Shown here one piece after another: positions 6,466 through 7,679 of a stretch of 7,679 nt of DNA. The stretch lies in contig CAMOEU010000029.1 of NCBI GenBank assembly GCA_946612575.1, positions 1 to 7,679 of the forward strand. Reading direction: 5' to 3'. Numbering within the stretch: the first letter of the stretch is position 1; each line of letters begins with the position of its first letter. Both the position numbers and the translations under genes were made by a program. The notes below the pieces were generated by a model. That model ran no database searches. It saw only the letters and a program-made list of their open reading frames with translations, and had not been told where the DNA came from. Source of the DNA: an uncultured Clostridia bacterium (GTDB lineage: Bacteria > Bacillota > Clostridia > Christensenellales > UBA1242).

Positions 6466-7519
6466 AATTATTCTTACGGGGGATAGACCAACTGGGAACT
6501 TGCATATTGGTCATTATGTTGGATCAATTGCAAACAGGCTTAAGTTGCAAAAAGAAAATGACTTTGAAAAGTTTTATATTATGATTGCAGATACACAAGC
6601 TCTCACTGACAATGCAGACAAGGTCGATAAAGTTAAAAACAATGTCATTCAAGTGGCTATTGACTATCTTTCTGCAGGTATAGACCCAGAAAAAGTGACA
6701 ATATTCATTCAATCGCAAGTGCCAGAACTTGCAGAAATGACAATGTATTTTATGAATCTTGTGACAGTTGCAAGATTAAACAGAAACCCAACCATCAAAG
6801 AAGAACTCAAGATGAGAGAGTTTGGTGGAAATTCTATGCCTGTTGGATTTATGTGCTATCCAATAAGCCAAGCTTCTGACATTTTGGCTTTCAATGCAAC
6901 AACAATTCCTGTTGGAGAAGACCAACTTCCAATGCTTGAACAGGCAAGAGAGATTTCAAGAGCATTCAATTCTACTTACGGAAGCAAAATTTTGGTAGAA
7001 CCACAGGCTCTTTTGCCAGAATCAAAGTCGCAAGCAAGACTTGTTGGACTTGATGGGAAACTTAAAATGAGCAAATCTGCAGGAAATTGCATTTTCCTGA
7101 AAGATAGTGAAGCAGAAGTTAAGCAAAAAATTATGAGTGCATACACAGATCCAAATCATATAAAGGTTTCTGATCCAGGAAAAGTTGAAGGAAATGTTGT
7201 TTTTGAATATCTTGATGCTTTTGCAACAGATGAAAGCTTCAAAAAATATCTTCCTGAATACAAAAATTTGGACGAACTTAAGGCTCATTACAGAAAAGGT
7301 GGACTTGGAGATGTCAAAATCAAACTTTTCTTGAATAATGTTTTGCAAGAAATTTTGAAACCGATTAGAGAAAAAAGAGCCGAACTTGAAAAAAATGTGG
7401 ACAAAATCTATGAAATGCTCTTTGAAAACTCAAGAAAAGCAAGAGAAGTTGCTTCTCAAACTATGCAAAAAATGAAAGAAGCAATGGGAATTGACTACAC
7501 AAAATTCTTAAAAAAATAA
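6458..7519 (+). CDS. trpS: Tryptophan--tRNA ligase (TrpRS)
   Basis: This is a class I synthetase that charges tRNA-Trp in the cytoplasm, normally as a homodimer. I start it at ATG 6458, giving 353 residues. GGAG (6448-6451) is six bases upstream, and the in-frame TTG at 6446 overlaps that site, so it cannot be the start. The first motif is TGDRPTGNLHIGHY (7-20, HIGH at 16-19), the nucleotide-site motif is VGEDQ (152-156), and the second signature is KMSKS (203-207). The GDRPTG opening and GEDQLPMLEQARE differ from the Bacillus-type GIQPSG form and belong to a second common bacterial TrpRS type. The protein contains no tryptophan at all, while every other gene here has at least one. It is last in the operon, 33 bases after gltX, too close for a T-box leader, and is followed by a strong terminator. 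Confidence 0.96.
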   Translation: MKKIILTGDRPTGNLHIGHYVGSIANRLKLQKENDFEKFYIMIADTQALTDNADKVDKVKNNVIQVAIDYLSAGIDPEKVTIFIQSQVPELAEMTMYFMNLVTVARLNRNPTIKEELKMREFGGNSMPVGFMCYPISQASDILAFNATTIPVGEDQLPMLEQAREISRAFNSTYGSKILVEPQALLPESKSQARLVGLDGKLKMSKSAGNCIFLKDSEAEVKQKIMSAYTDPNHIKVSDPGKVEGNVVFEYLDAFATDESFKKYLPEYKNLDELKAHYRKGGLGDVKIKLFLNNVLQEILKPIREKRAELEKNVDKIYEMLFENSRKAREVASQTMQKMKEAMGIDYTKFLKK

Positions 7520-7524
7520 CTTAC

Positions 7525-7547
7525 GGATGCAAAAATTGATAAAATTT
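7525..7547 (+). repeat. Short direct repeat, copy 2 (GGATGCA-N7-ATAAAATTT)
   Basis: GGATGCA (7525-7531) and ATAAAATTT (7539-7547) repeat the blocks found after gltX with the same seven-base gap. This copy forms the left arm, loop and part of the right arm of the trpS terminator. Confidence 0.5.
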
Positions 7548-7559
7548 TTGCATTTTTTT
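7527..7559 (+). terminator. Intrinsic terminator of trpS and of the whole operon
   Basis: ATGCAAAAATT (7527-7537) pairs perfectly with AATTTTTGCAT (7543-7553) over the five-base loop GATAA. A run of T follows to 7559. It starts eight bases after the trpS stop and is the first convincing terminator after the promoter at 1176-1204. Confidence 0.88.
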
Positions 7560-7600
7560 ATTATTTTTTTGTATATTTTTTAAAATTTTGAAAAATTAAA

Positions 7601-7635
7601 TAAAAATTAAAAAATTGCATCCGAAATCAATTTTT
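7601..7635 (-). terminator. Possible minus-strand terminator for a convergent gene beyond the right edge
   Basis: AAAAATTG (7610-7617) and CAATTTTT (7628-7635) form an 8-bp AU-rich stem with a ten-base loop. Read on the minus strand the stem is followed by TTTTTTAATTTTT, which suits termination of transcription arriving from the right. The stem is weak and the surroundings are so AT-rich that chance cannot be excluded. The remaining bases to 7679 hold no feature I can support. Confidence 0.3.
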
Positions 7636-7679
7636 AAAAAATATTTTTTTGTCAGTATTTTACGACTAAAAACGGTTTT

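Larger units (their letters stand above)
7524..7623. repeat. Nine-base inverted repeat around the post-trpS spacer
   Basis: CGGATGCAA (7524-7532) recurs as its reverse complement TTGCATCCG (7615-7623). The 82 bases between are nearly all A and T and contain no gene. The left copy is part of the trpS terminator. The right copy lies across the loop of a second, weaker hairpin on the other strand. Confidence 0.55.

Noticed and set aside
7022..7348. Minus-strand open frame of 108 codons inside trpS
   Set aside because: It lies wholly within trpS, opposite the KMSKS region, with a low-complexity Phe/Ile/Cys-rich product and no promoter or neighbour support.
7652..7679. C-terminal end of a minus-strand gene (about eight codons before a TGA at 7652-7654)
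   Set aside because: Eight codons cannot support a gene call. It is mentioned only as a possible source for the minus-strand hairpin.
7636..7679. Plus-strand promoter with TTGTCA at 7649-7654 as -35
   Set aside because: No -10-like hexamer stands at 16-18 bases from it, and the window ends there.
7524..7679. CRISPR repeat, integron attC or phage attachment site in the right-end spacer
   Set aside because: There are no regularly spaced repeats, no core site sequences, and no cas, integrase or tRNA gene nearby.

Overview
The window is an AT-rich (roughly one-third G+C by eye), almost fully coding stretch with every convincing gene on the plus strand. The gene content suggests a low-GC Bacillota, Clostridia-like, and probably an uncultured lineage. 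The reasons are strong AGGAG-type ribosome binding sites, a consensus sigma-A promoter, and a glutamyl-tRNA synthetase of the clostridial type with an N-terminal extension. TGA is not read as Trp: all tryptophans are TGG. That argues against Mycoplasma-type code. The species cannot be named from this sequence alone.

Layout: (1) bases 1-1140 hold the 3' part of typA/bipA, a ribosome-associated translational GTPase whose G domain lies left of the window, closed by a clear intrinsic terminator (1139-1162). (2) Directly behind it is a near-perfect extended -10 promoter (1176-1204) whose predicted start point falls on the A of an ATG, so the next gene is predicted to be made from a leaderless mRNA. 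(3) That promoter appears to drive six tightly packed genes: a small two-TM protein (1211-1465), dnaB replicative helicase (1477-2832), a membrane-anchored extracytoplasmic protein of unknown function (2844-3650), a lipoprotein of unknown function (3662-4777), gltX (4793-6424) and trpS (6458-7519). Gaps are 11-15 bp, except 33 bp before trpS. (4) An 11-bp hairpin with a T tract (7527-7559) ends the unit. The last 120 bases are very AT-rich, with an inverted copy of a short motif and no convincing gene.

How the genes fit: the unit mixes core information processing (helicase, two aminoacyl-tRNA synthetases) with three envelope proteins I cannot assign. Co-transcription suggests growth-linked expression. 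There is no room for a T-box leader before gltX or trpS, although T-boxes commonly control synthetase genes in Bacillota. The trpS start codon instead lies in the arm of a perfect 9-bp inverted repeat with its Shine-Dalgarno in the loop. The two central envelope proteins share a helical layout and short local similarities, and look like a diverged tandem pair. They are the best candidates in the window for undescribed biology. No mobile element, CRISPR array, rRNA or tRNA gene was seen.
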